From the NCBI GenBank assembly GCA_016710325.1, contig JADJXK010000001.1, positions 2,136,461 through 2,200,460 on the forward strand: DNA of 64,000 bases, given 5' to 3'. The notes beneath the pieces were generated by a model. That model saw only the letters and a list, made by a program, of their open reading frames with translations, ran no database searches and was not told the DNA's origin. The stretch's first letter is position 1; each line of letters opens with the position of its first letter. Of this stretch, positions 31,201-35,715 are shown piece after piece. The position numbers were made by a program, and so were the translations under genes. The stretch is from Candidatus Leptofilum proximum (GTDB lineage: Bacteria > Chloroflexota > Anaerolineae > Promineifilales > Promineifilaceae).

Positions 31201-32524
31201 CATATAGTTCGTAGCCCAAAATGTCGAACGAGAAGGGGGTGATGGCCAGGTATTTGTCCTCGGCGGTCATGCCCGGTTCTTGCAGCATGGCGGCCAGCAG
31301 GTGCACGATGTTGCGGTGGCTGATGGGCACGCCCTTGGGCACGCCGGTCGATCCGGAGGTGTAAAGCACGTAAGCCAGCGATTCCTGGGGCAGGTGCAGC
31401 CCTGGGTGCGGCTCCAAACTGCGAATGGCGGCGGCCTGCGTGTCCAGCTCTACCGCGGCGATTTGCGGCGGCAGGTGGTTGGCCAAATCGGATTCGGTGA
31501 GGACCAGTTTGGCCTGCGCATCGCCCAGGATGAACTGGATGCGCTCGGCGGGCAGCTCGGTGGTGAGCGGCAGGTAGACGCCGCCCGTCTTGAGGATGCC
31601 CAGCAGGGTGACCAGCACGTGGGCGGTGCGCGGCAGGAGGAAGGCCACCACCATGCCGGGCTCCACACCCTGCTGCTGCAAATACGTGGCCAGCTGCCCA
31701 GACTGCTCTTCGAGTTGGGCGTAGGTGAGGCTGGTTTGTTGGTCGGAAACGGCCGTACGCTCCGGCGCACGCTGTACCTGTTGGCCAATCCACTCGTGCA
31801 GGCACAAATCCTGGGGGAAGTCCAGCGCGGTCTGGTTCCAGGTGTGCAGCAGCAGTTCGCGTTCAGCCGCGGGGATGATTGAAAGGTCAACCGCTGGCTT
31901 GTCGGGGCTGCAGGCGATGTTTTCCAGCAGCGTCTCAAAATGGGTAGACAGCTGCTGGATGCGATGCTCGGTGAACAGGTCGGCGCGGTAGTGCCAGCGG
32001 CACTGCCAGCCGTCTGCCGTTGGCTGCACTGCCAGCGTCAAATCTACCAGCTGGTTAAACTCGGTTTCTGGCAGCGGGGAGGCGGCAAAAACGACCTGGA
32101 AGAAGGGGGCGTAGCTGTCGTCGTAGGCGGGCTGCAGGGCGGCGATTAGCTCGGTCAGCGGCACGGCATTGGCCTGAACGGCCGTATGGGACACGGCCGT
32201 TTGCGCTGCCAGCTCGTGAAAGCGGGTGTCACTTCCCAGGTTCAGGCGCAAGGGCAGAATCTGTTCGGCAGCGGGCACGCCCACCACGATTTCGTTTTGC
32301 TGGCTGTGGCGCATGAGCAGGAGGGCAAAGGTGGTGAGGAGGTGGTTAACGGCCGTTGCCTCATCATCGGGTAAAGTGGCCAGGGCGGTTGGTGATAAGT
32401 AGGTGGTGACAACGGCCGTTTGGCTAGTGGTCACGGCTCGCCGCTGCTTGTCGGTGGCCAACGTGAGCATCGCCGGGGCATTTTGCAGATGCTGCTGCCA
32501 GTAGGTGAACTGAGTTAAATCCAT
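13274..32524 (-). CDS. Giant NRPS with terminal thioesterase (6,416 aa)
   Basis: Domain order with approximate key residues. C-terminal half of a C domain only (1-215). A1 (motif YTSGSTG about 388, pocket code read as DIYQICLIF) and PCP (GAHSL about 795). C2 (HHIITDG about 986), A2 (DAYYLGGVC) and PCP (1885). C3 (2082), A3 (DVYYLGGVC) and PCP (2977). C4 (HHIIADG 3168), A4 (DIVQIGMTY) and PCP (4058). C5 (HHIAIDL 4262), then a degenerate A (about 4585-4990) with no PCP. C6 (HHIAFDA 5208), A6 (DVQFIAHVI, proline-type) and PCP (6098). Type I thioesterase (GWSMGG about 6232, His in GNHFTLL). Repeat inserts sit in A1, A2, A3, A4 and A6. It starts 11 bases after the upstream NRPS gene. The thioesterase makes it the last assembly-line protein. 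Specificity of A1-A4 is not recognised. Confidence 0.95.
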   Translation of the reverse strand: MDLTQFTYWQQHLQNAPAMLTLATDKQRRAVTTSQTAVVTTYLSPTALATLPDDEATAVNHLLTTFALLLMRHSQQNEIVVGVPAAEQILPLRLNLGSDTRFHELAAQTAVSHTAVQANAVPLTELIAALQPAYDDSYAPFFQVVFAASPLPETEFNQLVDLTLAVQPTADGWQCRWHYRADLFTEHRIQQLSTHFETLLENIACSPDKPAVDLSIIPAAERELLLHTWNQTALDFPQDLCLHEWIGQQVQRAPERTAVSDQQTSLTYAQLEEQSGQLATYLQQQGVEPGMVVAFLLPRTAHVLVTLLGILKTGGVYLPLTTELPAERIQFILGDAQAKLVLTESDLANHLPPQIAAVELDTQAAAIRSLEPHPGLHLPQESLAYVLYTSGSTGVPKGVPISHRNIVHLLAAMLQEPGMTAEDKYLAITPFSFDILGYELYAPLLVGGHVVIASAAMLRDGHLLSERLAQGDITFMQSTPVTWQMLLAAGWEGVPHLKTISCGEALTRNLAAQIMARSAALWNLYGPTEATIFATGHRVTEADLTQATRDDLPIGRPIANMQTYILDEAHRLLPVGAVGELYLGGEGLSQGYLNRPELTEERFIPLSVNGNPSSENQTPTTDHRPPTTVYRTGDLARYRPDGVIEYLGRTDYQVKVNGLRIELGEIESRVQELDEVATAVATTWVNPANNEKQLVVYFVSNTGQTVSTNEMRQALQQTLPSYMVPSILMQLPQLPATPNGKVDRKALPAPNLDELARSKPYTAPTTTTETRLCAIWQQLLGLTSVGIHDDFLELGAHSLQATQLVTRVQAQFNVRLALRDIFEHSTVARLAELIDASQTSRDIPPIEPLDRRQPLPVSFAQQRLLVIDRLTPNEATYNEHVALRLNGRLDTTALQTAVNTLYTRHDALRTTFYEGDDGQHYQHIAAETHLSITHVDFSGEEQEAVKWLEGELARPFSLTTGPLIRVALLRLDDQQHLLLFVIHHIITDGWSMEILLDELWPLYQAAEGNRPDNQPSPLTPLPVQYADFARWQRGWLDGEKLNEQAAYWQEQLAEAPSLHNLPTDLPRPRLQSTRGTVHVAPLSAALTDSLRQLSRQENATLFMTLFAAYNLLLFRHSQQDDIVIGTASANRSHPQIEQMIGFFVNMLPLRTRIPKEASFRTFLAQVRQSTLAAQSYQDVPFERIVDVLQPVRDPSYSPVFQLAFTLENQLPSAQLGDLSITPFPVDNKTAKYDLTLFVTETNDGLTCTWEYCTDLFLPDTIARLHQHFEVLLQGIVDGPESAVTHLPLLTTAEKHTILHDWQGKVDTSIPDYSLHQQFEMWVERQPEVTAVADENETLTYQQLNQRSNQLARLLIQQGVQPGQPVAIHMFGRVPALVAITACHKARAAYVPFDPAYPTQRLQFMLADTAVPVLLTNSPVDHLDTSSCTVLEWHAIQPQLDELEATNLDLAYTPTDPAYIIYTSGSTGLPKGVVCGHTGVFNLLHSFNQWGALPPQVVGSLWTTLNFDASVYEIFTTLISGGSLHIVPQEIQPDALRYFAWLAENNIENGYMPPFMVEPFAAWLRDGRTCPSLKRLLVGVEPLAEPTLVEIEQHIPGLIIINGYGPTEATVCATLYPVFPDSPRLGQTPIGRPLLNYQVYVVDPQMQLVPVGVAGELCIGGIGLSQGYLNRPELTEERFVPNPFDKVTRRQGDKVTDHPFTPSPLHPFTPSPGHSVTLSRLYKTGDLVRYLPDGNIMFIGRSDFQLKVRGFRVELGEIENQLLAQPGVASGVVLPHTAADGQTVLVAYFQPEADHPTDAQTLRDALNSILPNYMIPSVWIRLDKMPRTPNDKIDRKALPVPNLDQLERTLPFAAPCTATEKQLLAIWQSLLSVEEISIHDNFFELGGHSLLATQLLTRIQKQLGVRLMLRDVLEHGTIARIAGLIAGTQSEADIPPIVPLDRSQPLPVSFAQQRLLVIDQLAPNQATYNVPLALRLNGRLHPIPLQQAINTLYTRHDSLRTNFAFTDDGQAYQQISAETQLSITPVDFSSLAEAAQGTAVQEWLDEEVGRPFSLTTDRLIRVSLLRLSDEQHILVIVMHHIITDGWSMDIFTQEFWHVYGALVQDEANQLPAMPLQYADFAAWQRGWLQGEMLEQQVAYWQNQLAGAPDRLNLSTDLPRPRVQSTSGTLHVAPLPAELAHALRLFSHEHSATLFMTLFAAYNVLLYRHSQQDDIVVGVPGANRSHPEIERLIGFFVNMLPLRTQLDGQESFASLLDQARQTVLEGYNHENIPFEQVVNAVNATRDTSYTPVFQVTFSLENASAPLEPLDNLAVATLPVLRHTAKFDLSLFITETNDGLLCTWEYCTDLFLPETITRLHNRFETLLESIVAEPETAVAQLPLLTAAETQTILHLSEGTVDDTIPDFCLHQQFERWSEVQPEVTAVTDEHEALTYQQLNLRANQLARLFIQQGVQPGQPVAIHLPGSVPAITAILACHKARAAYVPFDPAYPNQRLQFMLDDTAAPIILTDSPLDHLDTSRCTVLAWHDVQPQLDQLESTNLDLAYTPNDPAYIIYTSGSTGQPKGVVCGHTGVFNLLHSFDEWGTLPPGTAASLWTTLNFDVSVYEIFAPLTSGGTLHVVPGDVRTDAPRLFTWSAQQQIASLYLPPFMVEPFAAWLRDGHAYPHLRRLLVGVEPLAEATLVDIQQYIPGLVLINGYGPTEATVCATLYRVPPDSTHRGISPIGRPLHNTQIYLLDEHMQPVPLGVPGEVCIGGLGLAHGYLNRPELTAERFVPNPFDKVTRRQGDKVTDHPVTLSPGHLVTPSPGHPFTRSRLYKTGDLARFLPDGNLLFNGRSDHQVKVRGFRVELGEIEANLEAQPAVATAVVMPHTAADGQTVLVAYFTVEPGAATDQATLRDTLHQRLPNYMVPSVWVRLEEMPRTPNDKIDRKALPIPNPDQLDRTLPFATPRTATEAKLLAIWQQLLFAEEISIHDNFFELGGHSLLATQLLTRIQQQLGVKLMLRDVLEHGTIARIAGLIAQSQAKVETPPILPVVGSQPLPVSFAQQRLLVIDQLAPNQSAFNIPLALRLDGRLETAALQKTFDALYTRHDALRTSFYYGADGQPYQHVSDETHLPITMVEFSQSTQQAALDWLAEEVARPFSLTQDRLIRVSLLHLGDEQHILAIVLHHIIADGWSAEILFRELSALYTAFVAGRPSPLPPLPIQYADFAAWQRSWLQGDVLQQQIDYWQDALEGAPAVLTLPTDRPRPPVQSFVGAIYNSHIPAQQMRALKQLSHEENATLFMTLLASFQLLLACYTQQEDIVVGSPIANRHHAEIEGLIGFFVNMLVLRTQLTGSPTFRDLLSQVRQTTIGAYAHQDIPFEKLVEAKQLARDVSYTPLFQVAFTLQNAPLGQMALPGLKLSPLPLLGTTAKYDLSLDLTETADGTLTASWEYSTALFDESTVARLADHFNHLLAQIVAQPDRPVHELEILTPADVALMQQWNETERPFPTDLCLHQLISHHAAQTPDRIAIADGQTTLTYRQLEMQSNQLGHHLLALGVQPDTFVAVALDRTPHLLVGLLGILKAGGAYLPIDPAFPAQRIQFMLADAQAPLLLTQSSIVDSLPEQQAQVLCLDELLPKLADLPTDLPETAVTPHNLAYIIYTSGSTGRPKGVQIVHQSLVNLLTSMADQPGMAPDDRLLAITTLSFDIASVELYLPLLAGAQIFMAPQTAVTDPQQLITLMQQEAITYLQATPATWQMLINGGWQGQPGLKMITGGEALSVALAQQLLARGDKLWNMYAPSETTTYSTIYPVLAEELDPQQSIPIGRPLANTQLYILDHNRRPVPIGVTGELYIGGTGVARGYLNQPELTSERFVENPFDKVTRRQGDKVTDFTPSPRDVLIAHPVTLSPGHRVTGSPLYRTGDLASFRPDGAVNFYGRSDHQVKIRGFRVELGEIESRLRQHPGVAQAVVHPFKQQLVAYLIFEREDVPTAELRAFVQETLPAYMVPHLFIGLDAFPLTPNGKVDRKTLPAPTGERDASEAYVAPSSPTERQLAEIWQRLLNVNEVGIHDNFFTQGGHSLLAIQLISAVGQQLDRHIPLRVLFDAPTIAGLAHYLDTETEAAPAGERSSKPAVTRAFPDDRLPLSLAQKRLWFFYKLNPQSAAYNVPIALRLRGDVNLRWLQQSLLDVINRHEVLRTVFYEADDVYGRSRPIKQLPVQHTDLRQLPADQVEAEVMQRVADEVKRPFALTTDLPIRVQLLDLADDAVVLLLTLHHIAIDLWSIDLLVHEVVTIYRAYQAGEAPDLPPLAMQYSDYAAWQNRWLAQHQDQQQSYWQQTLAANLQPLALPTDKPRPAKQTDAGADYAFDLPEALSRETQHFVQQEKATLYMVLLAAYHALLYRYTQQTEINVGSPIANRHHAHTENLIGFFVNTVVINASLTPEMSFRQLVHQVRQRTLGAQENQDIPFNKVVEAIEHRRDAAHSPLFQTLFTAQAASPPPGIPGIKLEPIPFGAQTAKFDITLSLTTQNERIFGGVEYNTDLFSAARIKQLCQHYVTLLDQMLAQPDIPIAQLDLRTAAERDRQAQATQAVAPAASLTKRFATIAAQFGEKTAVHTPTTTLTYNQLHRQSNQVAHLLRQQGVQPGETVAIYASPTPQMITAVWGVLKAGGIYLPLNEDEPRSWQQQALQDGSAKLLLYCDSAPPADQFDLPALAIETAAHHPDTDLPAPAAGGLHLPFLGSYPAAELAELADIYPIEATSRVLHFAVFASHQAAHELFATLLNGATLYLAPRSQLTKLTSLYDLLAHTQVDFAILPAVLLGALDPAKVPHLQTAVSLEADMPPALWQKWHGRRRLHGALTTATLLPVMLNPVDEPVDWLTGTPTAPVAIRNSAGQPAPIGVIGELHVGANLLPTDDKWRWVENGRLQFRRYHPAHTTTRSHFVDTTAVAAHLARHPAVQDCIILPDDAPCEKRQLHAYVVTRQPLETAQLEQLAKQQLPAQFVPAVFHVLEEMPVTAVGEIDYPALQALQQTEQTSQETDSRAAKQAELAARRDNLSAKKQALLARWQRQKVAEDEETPRIPPRPADQPLPLSFAQQRMWFIAQINPEANASYNIPIHLEIRGVLDTDALAHSFNKVLQRHESLRTHFVPGEDETPYQEVAPFTAVPLPCTDLSELPDDGKAAQADAIRRESALTPFDLQTGPIYRIHLLQLASEMHLLLFTVHHIAFDAWSTGLFLREIVVHYLQKTTGRALPLPSINVQYGDYTVWQQARLTDDVMAKSLAFWREHLAQAPTTLALPTDKPRPQWQTSHGDMLDFTLPLPPAEKVKQWTQAEQATLFVTLLTAFNGLLYRYTNQEDLVVGTPIANRSHPDLKNMIGFFLNTLALRSHVDETTTWRDLLQQTRQTMLAAHAHQEYPFENLVQALLPHRDPGRHPLFQVMFVLQNQGDDQPLPAGLPLRINAIETATKTAKFDLLLHVQETAAEFLAAFEYNTDLFYPETIARMAQHFQQVVTAMVDNPDQPIIEAQLLTPEEEAQIEAWNDTAVPIDPHELVHHRFEQQADATPEAVAVLFGDQQLTYAQLDARANQLAHFLQANGVQPNDPVGIMIPRSLEMVTAVLAILKAGAGYVPLDPDYPPDRLQLMLDHADVRLLLTHSSLDLSDVGCSRINVNELDLSPFAEGRVTAVIDPEHSVYVIFTSGSTGTPKGVVLPHRALNNMLAWQKKAMFRQGPTRTLQFTSLSFDVHFQEMFSTWQAGGTLVLIPDDVRRDGEQLLATLQKYRIERLFLPFVALHNLAEAAHWLDSYPDTLQEVITAGEALQSTPPIRDFFKKLPGCAFHNHYGPSESHVITAYTLVPDPDQWPDLPPIGRVIDNNKIYLLDRHMRPVPIGIPGELYIDGLNLATGYINQPDLTAERFVPNPFDKVTGRQGDKVTNALVTRSPGHPAMSSSHTRSLLYKTGDLARYLPDGNIQYLGRNDFQVKIRGHRVELGEIETVLNQHPAVQQAVVQAHKPDQGAQQLVAYVITVDETAVTTLPALLREKLPAYMVPAHFIRLEQFPLTPSGKINRRALPAPENVEMMRLTPYVAPETPLQKQLVEVWERVLNVSPVGIHDNFFELGGHSLLAIRLVAAMQKATAVKLPLPRLFQEGTIAAIARYMSDPTTQTAHSPLVTLRPGRSDQPPLIVIHPGSGQVLPYLGLVQALPAQQPVYGLQSLGLLPHTPAQTDIASMAASYLQALEATDIGRPYHLLGWSMGGVVALEMAQQLAAADQAVGSLTLIDTFAPSGQVELPPATTLLQWFAQDTGYLSPKTKLNLLPDGASIDAQLRHLWPQLQAAGHLPEELTWDEFARQFTVFQANYAAMQAYGPRPFAHPVQLIVAKNSARRQKDKWLGWQAYLAQLSVEVLRGNHFTLLQAPKTVKQIAQTLTNRLVQPAGMR
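14724..14824. repeat. Octamer repeat insert in A6 (Pro) loop
   Basis: GGTGACCG/GGTGACAA-type octamers in inverted halves, inserted in frame between RFVPNPF and LLYKTGDLARYLPDG. It includes a 20-base-class block around GTGCGATGAGGACATCGC shared with the A4 insert. Confidence 0.85.
20829..20945. repeat. Octamer repeat insert in A4 loop
   Basis: Same site and same unit family as in A6, between NPF and LYRTGD. It contains the GTGCGATGAGGACATCGC block also found in the A6 insert. Confidence 0.85.
24095..24200. repeat. Octamer repeat insert in A3 loop
   Basis: GGGTGACC/GGGTGAAG octamers facing GGTGACAA-type octamers, inserted between NPF and RLYKTGD. The frame is open throughout. Confidence 0.85.
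27370..27477. repeat. Octamer repeat insert in A2 loop
   Basis: Six consecutive GGGTGAAG-type units; on the coding strand they give an 8-residue peptide period, HPFTPSPL then HPFTPSPG. Same loop as the others. Confidence 0.88.
30640..30715. repeat. Heptamer repeat (TCGGTGG) insert in A1 loop
   Basis: Four copies of TCGGTGG with a tail rich in GATTACCG/GTTTACCG. It encodes a low-complexity stretch (TPTTDHRPPTT) at the same loop position as the octamer inserts, immediately before VYRTGD. Confidence 0.85.
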
Positions 32525-32535
32525 TTATGTGTACC

Positions 32536-35500
32536 TTATAACATCAACTCAACTTCTTCTTCGTCCAGCGCTTCGAGCTTCTCCAGCATGCGCTCTTCAA
32601 TCAGGATGGCCATGTCGATCACCGTCGGGTTTTCAAACAAGGCGCGCAGGGAAAGCTCCACCTCAAACGTGGAGTGGATTCGGGAAGCCAGCTGGGTGAT
32701 GAGCAGCGAGTGGCCGCCTAGCTGGAAGAAGTTGTCATAAAGCCCAATTTTGGGGGCGTGGGTCAATTCGCTAAACAGCTCGGCCAGCGTTTCCTCGATG
32801 GGCGTGCGCGGCGCGGCGTATTGGGCCGCGTCTTCAGCCTGGAACGTGGGCGCAGGCAGGGCGCGGTAGTCGATTTTGCCGTGGGTGGTTTTGGGAAAGG
32901 TGTCTACGGTGACAAACGCGGCCGGGATCATGTAGGCGGGCAGCTGCTGGCGCAGGTGCGAGGTCAGCGTTTGTTTGTCGGGGGTACGGCCGTTCCGCGG
33001 AATCACATAGGCGATAATTTGCAGGTTGTTTTGGGCATCCGGGCGGGCGGCAACGGCCGTATCGGCCACGTCCGGGTGCTGGTTCAGCACGTGCTCGATG
33101 GCGTCTGGCTCGATGCGGTGGCCGCGCAGCTTGATTTGCCGGTCGGTACGGCCCACAAATTGCAAAATGCCGTCTGCCAAAAAGCGCGCCCGGTCGCCGG
33201 TGCGATAGACACGCTCGCCAGCGGCAAACGGATCGGCGATGAAGCGGGCCTGCGTTTCGGCCTCCAGCCCCACGTAGCCCAGGGCCAGCTGCGGCCCGCC
33301 GATCAGCAGCTCGCCGGGCACGCCAATCGGTGCAAGCTGGTCGTACTGGTCCACCACGATCACCCGCGCCGAGGCCACCGGGCGGCCAATCGGGGCCAGA
33401 GCGGCTTCCGCCACGGCCGATGGTCCAGCGATGGGACAGGCCACGGCCACAATAGTCGTTTCGGTGGGGCCGTAAGTGTTCCACAGCGTCACGTGGGCGG
33501 GGGCCACCTGCTGCCAGGTGGCCAGGTGCTCGGGCGCGGCCCGCTCGCCGCCGATGATGATGGTGTGCACGCTGGCAGGCAGCTGCAAGCCGGGGTTGCG
33601 CTGCATTTCGATGGTGAGGGTGTGCCAGAAAGCGGTGGGCAAATCGAGCACGGTGATCTGGTGCTGTTGGCAAAAGGCAAAAAACGCCTGGACCGAGCTG
33701 AGGCTGTCCTCGCTGCGCAGCACCAGGGTGGCCCCGGCCAGGTGGGCGGGGCACAGCTCCTCCAGCGAGGTGTCGAAGCCGATGGAGGCAAATTGCAGCA
33801 CTTTGTCGCGGGTGGTGAGGCGGAATTGGGTGACGGCCGTTTGCACGTAGCTGTGCAGTGCAGCATGCGGCAGGCGTACCCCCTTGGGCTGCCCCGTTGA
33901 GCCAGAGGTGTAGAGGATAACGGCCGTTTCCGCCGGGTCTTCGTTCACGGGGGGAGCTTCCGCCAGCGCCAGCTGGTCAATGAGCAGCTTTGGCACGGCG
34001 GTGGGCAGCGCCGCCTGCACGGAGGATTGGGTGATGATGGCATCCAGCCCGGCGTCGGCAATCATGAAGGCCAGGCGCTGCTCCGGCAGTTTGGGGTCCA
34101 GCGGCACATAGGTGCTGCCGCTTTTGAGGATGGCCCAAAAGCCAACGGGAAAATCGAGGGCGCGCTGGACGTGCAGGCCGATACGGCCGTTGGCCAGCCC
34201 CCTCTCGCGCAAATGGTGGGCCAGCCGGTTGGCGCGGTCGTCCAGCTCGGCAAAGGTCAGTGGCCCCGCTTCGGGGTTGATGACGGCTACGGCCTGGGGC
34301 GATTGGGCGGCGCGGGCGGCAAAGTCGGCTACCAGCGAGCCGGTGGCGGTGGCTGGCGCTGGGTTGTTCCACGATTTCAGCAGCTGGCGTTCGGCGGCGG
34401 GCAAAATCGTCAGGTCGGCCATGCGCTGGCCGGGATTGGCCACGATGTTGTGCACGATTTGCACCACGTGAGCGAGCATGCGCTGGACGGCAGCGGCCGT
34501 AAACAGCGTCGGATCATACGAAATTTGCAGCACCTCTTTGGTTTTGAGGTAGAAGTTGAGCGGGTAGTTGGTTTTCTCCTGCACAAACAGGGAGCGCGTG
34601 TCTGACGGCGGCGTTCCCACGTTTTCCGTAGCCGGGTTGTTGTTGATGAAGAGCGAATGGAACAAATTGCGCTCGCGCGGAAAGTTGTTCCACTGCTGAA
34701 TTTGCTCCAGCGAGATGTGGCTGAACTGGCTTTGGGCGACAAAACCTTCGTGGCTGTGTTTGAGCCAGGTGAGCACCGGCTCCTCTTTACTGAACTGCAA
34801 ACGCACCGGCAGCACGTTGATAAACAGCCCCACCATGCGGTCAAACTGGGGCAGTTCGGTGGGACGGCCGTGTACCACCGTGCCAAACACCAGGTCATTC
34901 TCGCCGCTGTAGCGGTTGAGCAAAATGCCCCACACGGCGTGCATGAAATTGTTGTAGGTGATGTTCTCGCGGGCCAGCAGCGTTTGCAGTCCGGCCCACA
35001 CGTCGGCAGGCAGGGTTACCTTCTCTTCAGCGTAGGCGGTGACCGCGCCGTAGACGCCCTGTGACAGCCCGCTGCCCACGGGGATGGGCGTGGCTTCGAC
35101 AAAACCGTCCAGGACCGACTGCCAGTAGGTTTTGGCCTCGCTTTCGTCCTGGCGGCGCAGCCAGGCGATGTATTCGCGGAAGGGGGTGGGCGTGGGCAGA
35201 TCGGCCGTTTCACCCCGGCGATAAGCGTCGTACAGGGCACGCACTTCCATGTGCACCACCACGTTAGACCAGCCATCGAACAAAATGTGGTGGTGGTTGA
35301 CCAGGATGATGTGTTGGTTAACGGCCGTTTGAATCACATACAATCGCAGCAGCGGCGGCTCGGACAGATCAAATCCTCTCTGGCGTTCTGCCGCCATCAG
35401 CTCTTGCAGACGGACCATCTGCTGCGCCTCGCTCACGCCGCGCCAGTCAAGCTGGGTGAGCGGCAGCGCCACCGTGCGGACCACGGTTTGCAGCGGTTCG

Positions 35501-35715
35501 TCGGCCTCTTCCCAGAAGAAGGCGGTGCGGAATGCTTCGTGGCGCTGCATCAGGTGCTGCCACGCCTGCACGTAGCTGGGCACGTCCAGGTTGTCCATTT
35601 CATAGGCGCTTTGTTCCACGTAAACACCCGTTTCCGGCGCAAACAGCGTGTGGAACAAAATGGCGCGCTGGGTGGCGGTGAGGGTATACAGGTCTTGAAT
35701 ATTTTCCGGGTTCAT
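32536..35715 (-). CDS. Single-module NRPS (C-A-PCP), 1,059 aa
   Basis: The C domain starts almost at once with TATQRAILFHTLFAPE, the type normally found after an epimerization domain (DCL). Its active motif is HHILFDG (about 165). The A domain has LYTSGSTG (about 600), and the pocket residues read DTEDIGTIV; I infer a possibly cationic substrate from the Glu/Asp but do not recognise it. The PCP is LGGHSLLITQ (about 1005), followed by an acidic tail LEALDEEEVELML typical of docking ends. The start was set at ATG 35715, which overlaps the previous stop (ATGA). The longer frame to 36036 only overlaps the upstream gene and gives a Pro/His/Arg-rich shadow. Confidence 0.93.
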   Translation of the reverse strand: MNPENIQDLYTLTATQRAILFHTLFAPETGVYVEQSAYEMDNLDVPSYVQAWQHLMQRHEAFRTAFFWEEADEPLQTVVRTVALPLTQLDWRGVSEAQQMVRLQELMAAERQRGFDLSEPPLLRLYVIQTAVNQHIILVNHHHILFDGWSNVVVHMEVRALYDAYRRGETADLPTPTPFREYIAWLRRQDESEAKTYWQSVLDGFVEATPIPVGSGLSQGVYGAVTAYAEEKVTLPADVWAGLQTLLARENITYNNFMHAVWGILLNRYSGENDLVFGTVVHGRPTELPQFDRMVGLFINVLPVRLQFSKEEPVLTWLKHSHEGFVAQSQFSHISLEQIQQWNNFPRERNLFHSLFINNNPATENVGTPPSDTRSLFVQEKTNYPLNFYLKTKEVLQISYDPTLFTAAAVQRMLAHVVQIVHNIVANPGQRMADLTILPAAERQLLKSWNNPAPATATGSLVADFAARAAQSPQAVAVINPEAGPLTFAELDDRANRLAHHLRERGLANGRIGLHVQRALDFPVGFWAILKSGSTYVPLDPKLPEQRLAFMIADAGLDAIITQSSVQAALPTAVPKLLIDQLALAEAPPVNEDPAETAVILYTSGSTGQPKGVRLPHAALHSYVQTAVTQFRLTTRDKVLQFASIGFDTSLEELCPAHLAGATLVLRSEDSLSSVQAFFAFCQQHQITVLDLPTAFWHTLTIEMQRNPGLQLPASVHTIIIGGERAAPEHLATWQQVAPAHVTLWNTYGPTETTIVAVACPIAGPSAVAEAALAPIGRPVASARVIVVDQYDQLAPIGVPGELLIGGPQLALGYVGLEAETQARFIADPFAAGERVYRTGDRARFLADGILQFVGRTDRQIKLRGHRIEPDAIEHVLNQHPDVADTAVAARPDAQNNLQIIAYVIPRNGRTPDKQTLTSHLRQQLPAYMIPAAFVTVDTFPKTTHGKIDYRALPAPTFQAEDAAQYAAPRTPIEETLAELFSELTHAPKIGLYDNFFQLGGHSLLITQLASRIHSTFEVELSLRALFENPTVIDMAILIEERMLEKLEALDEEEVELML

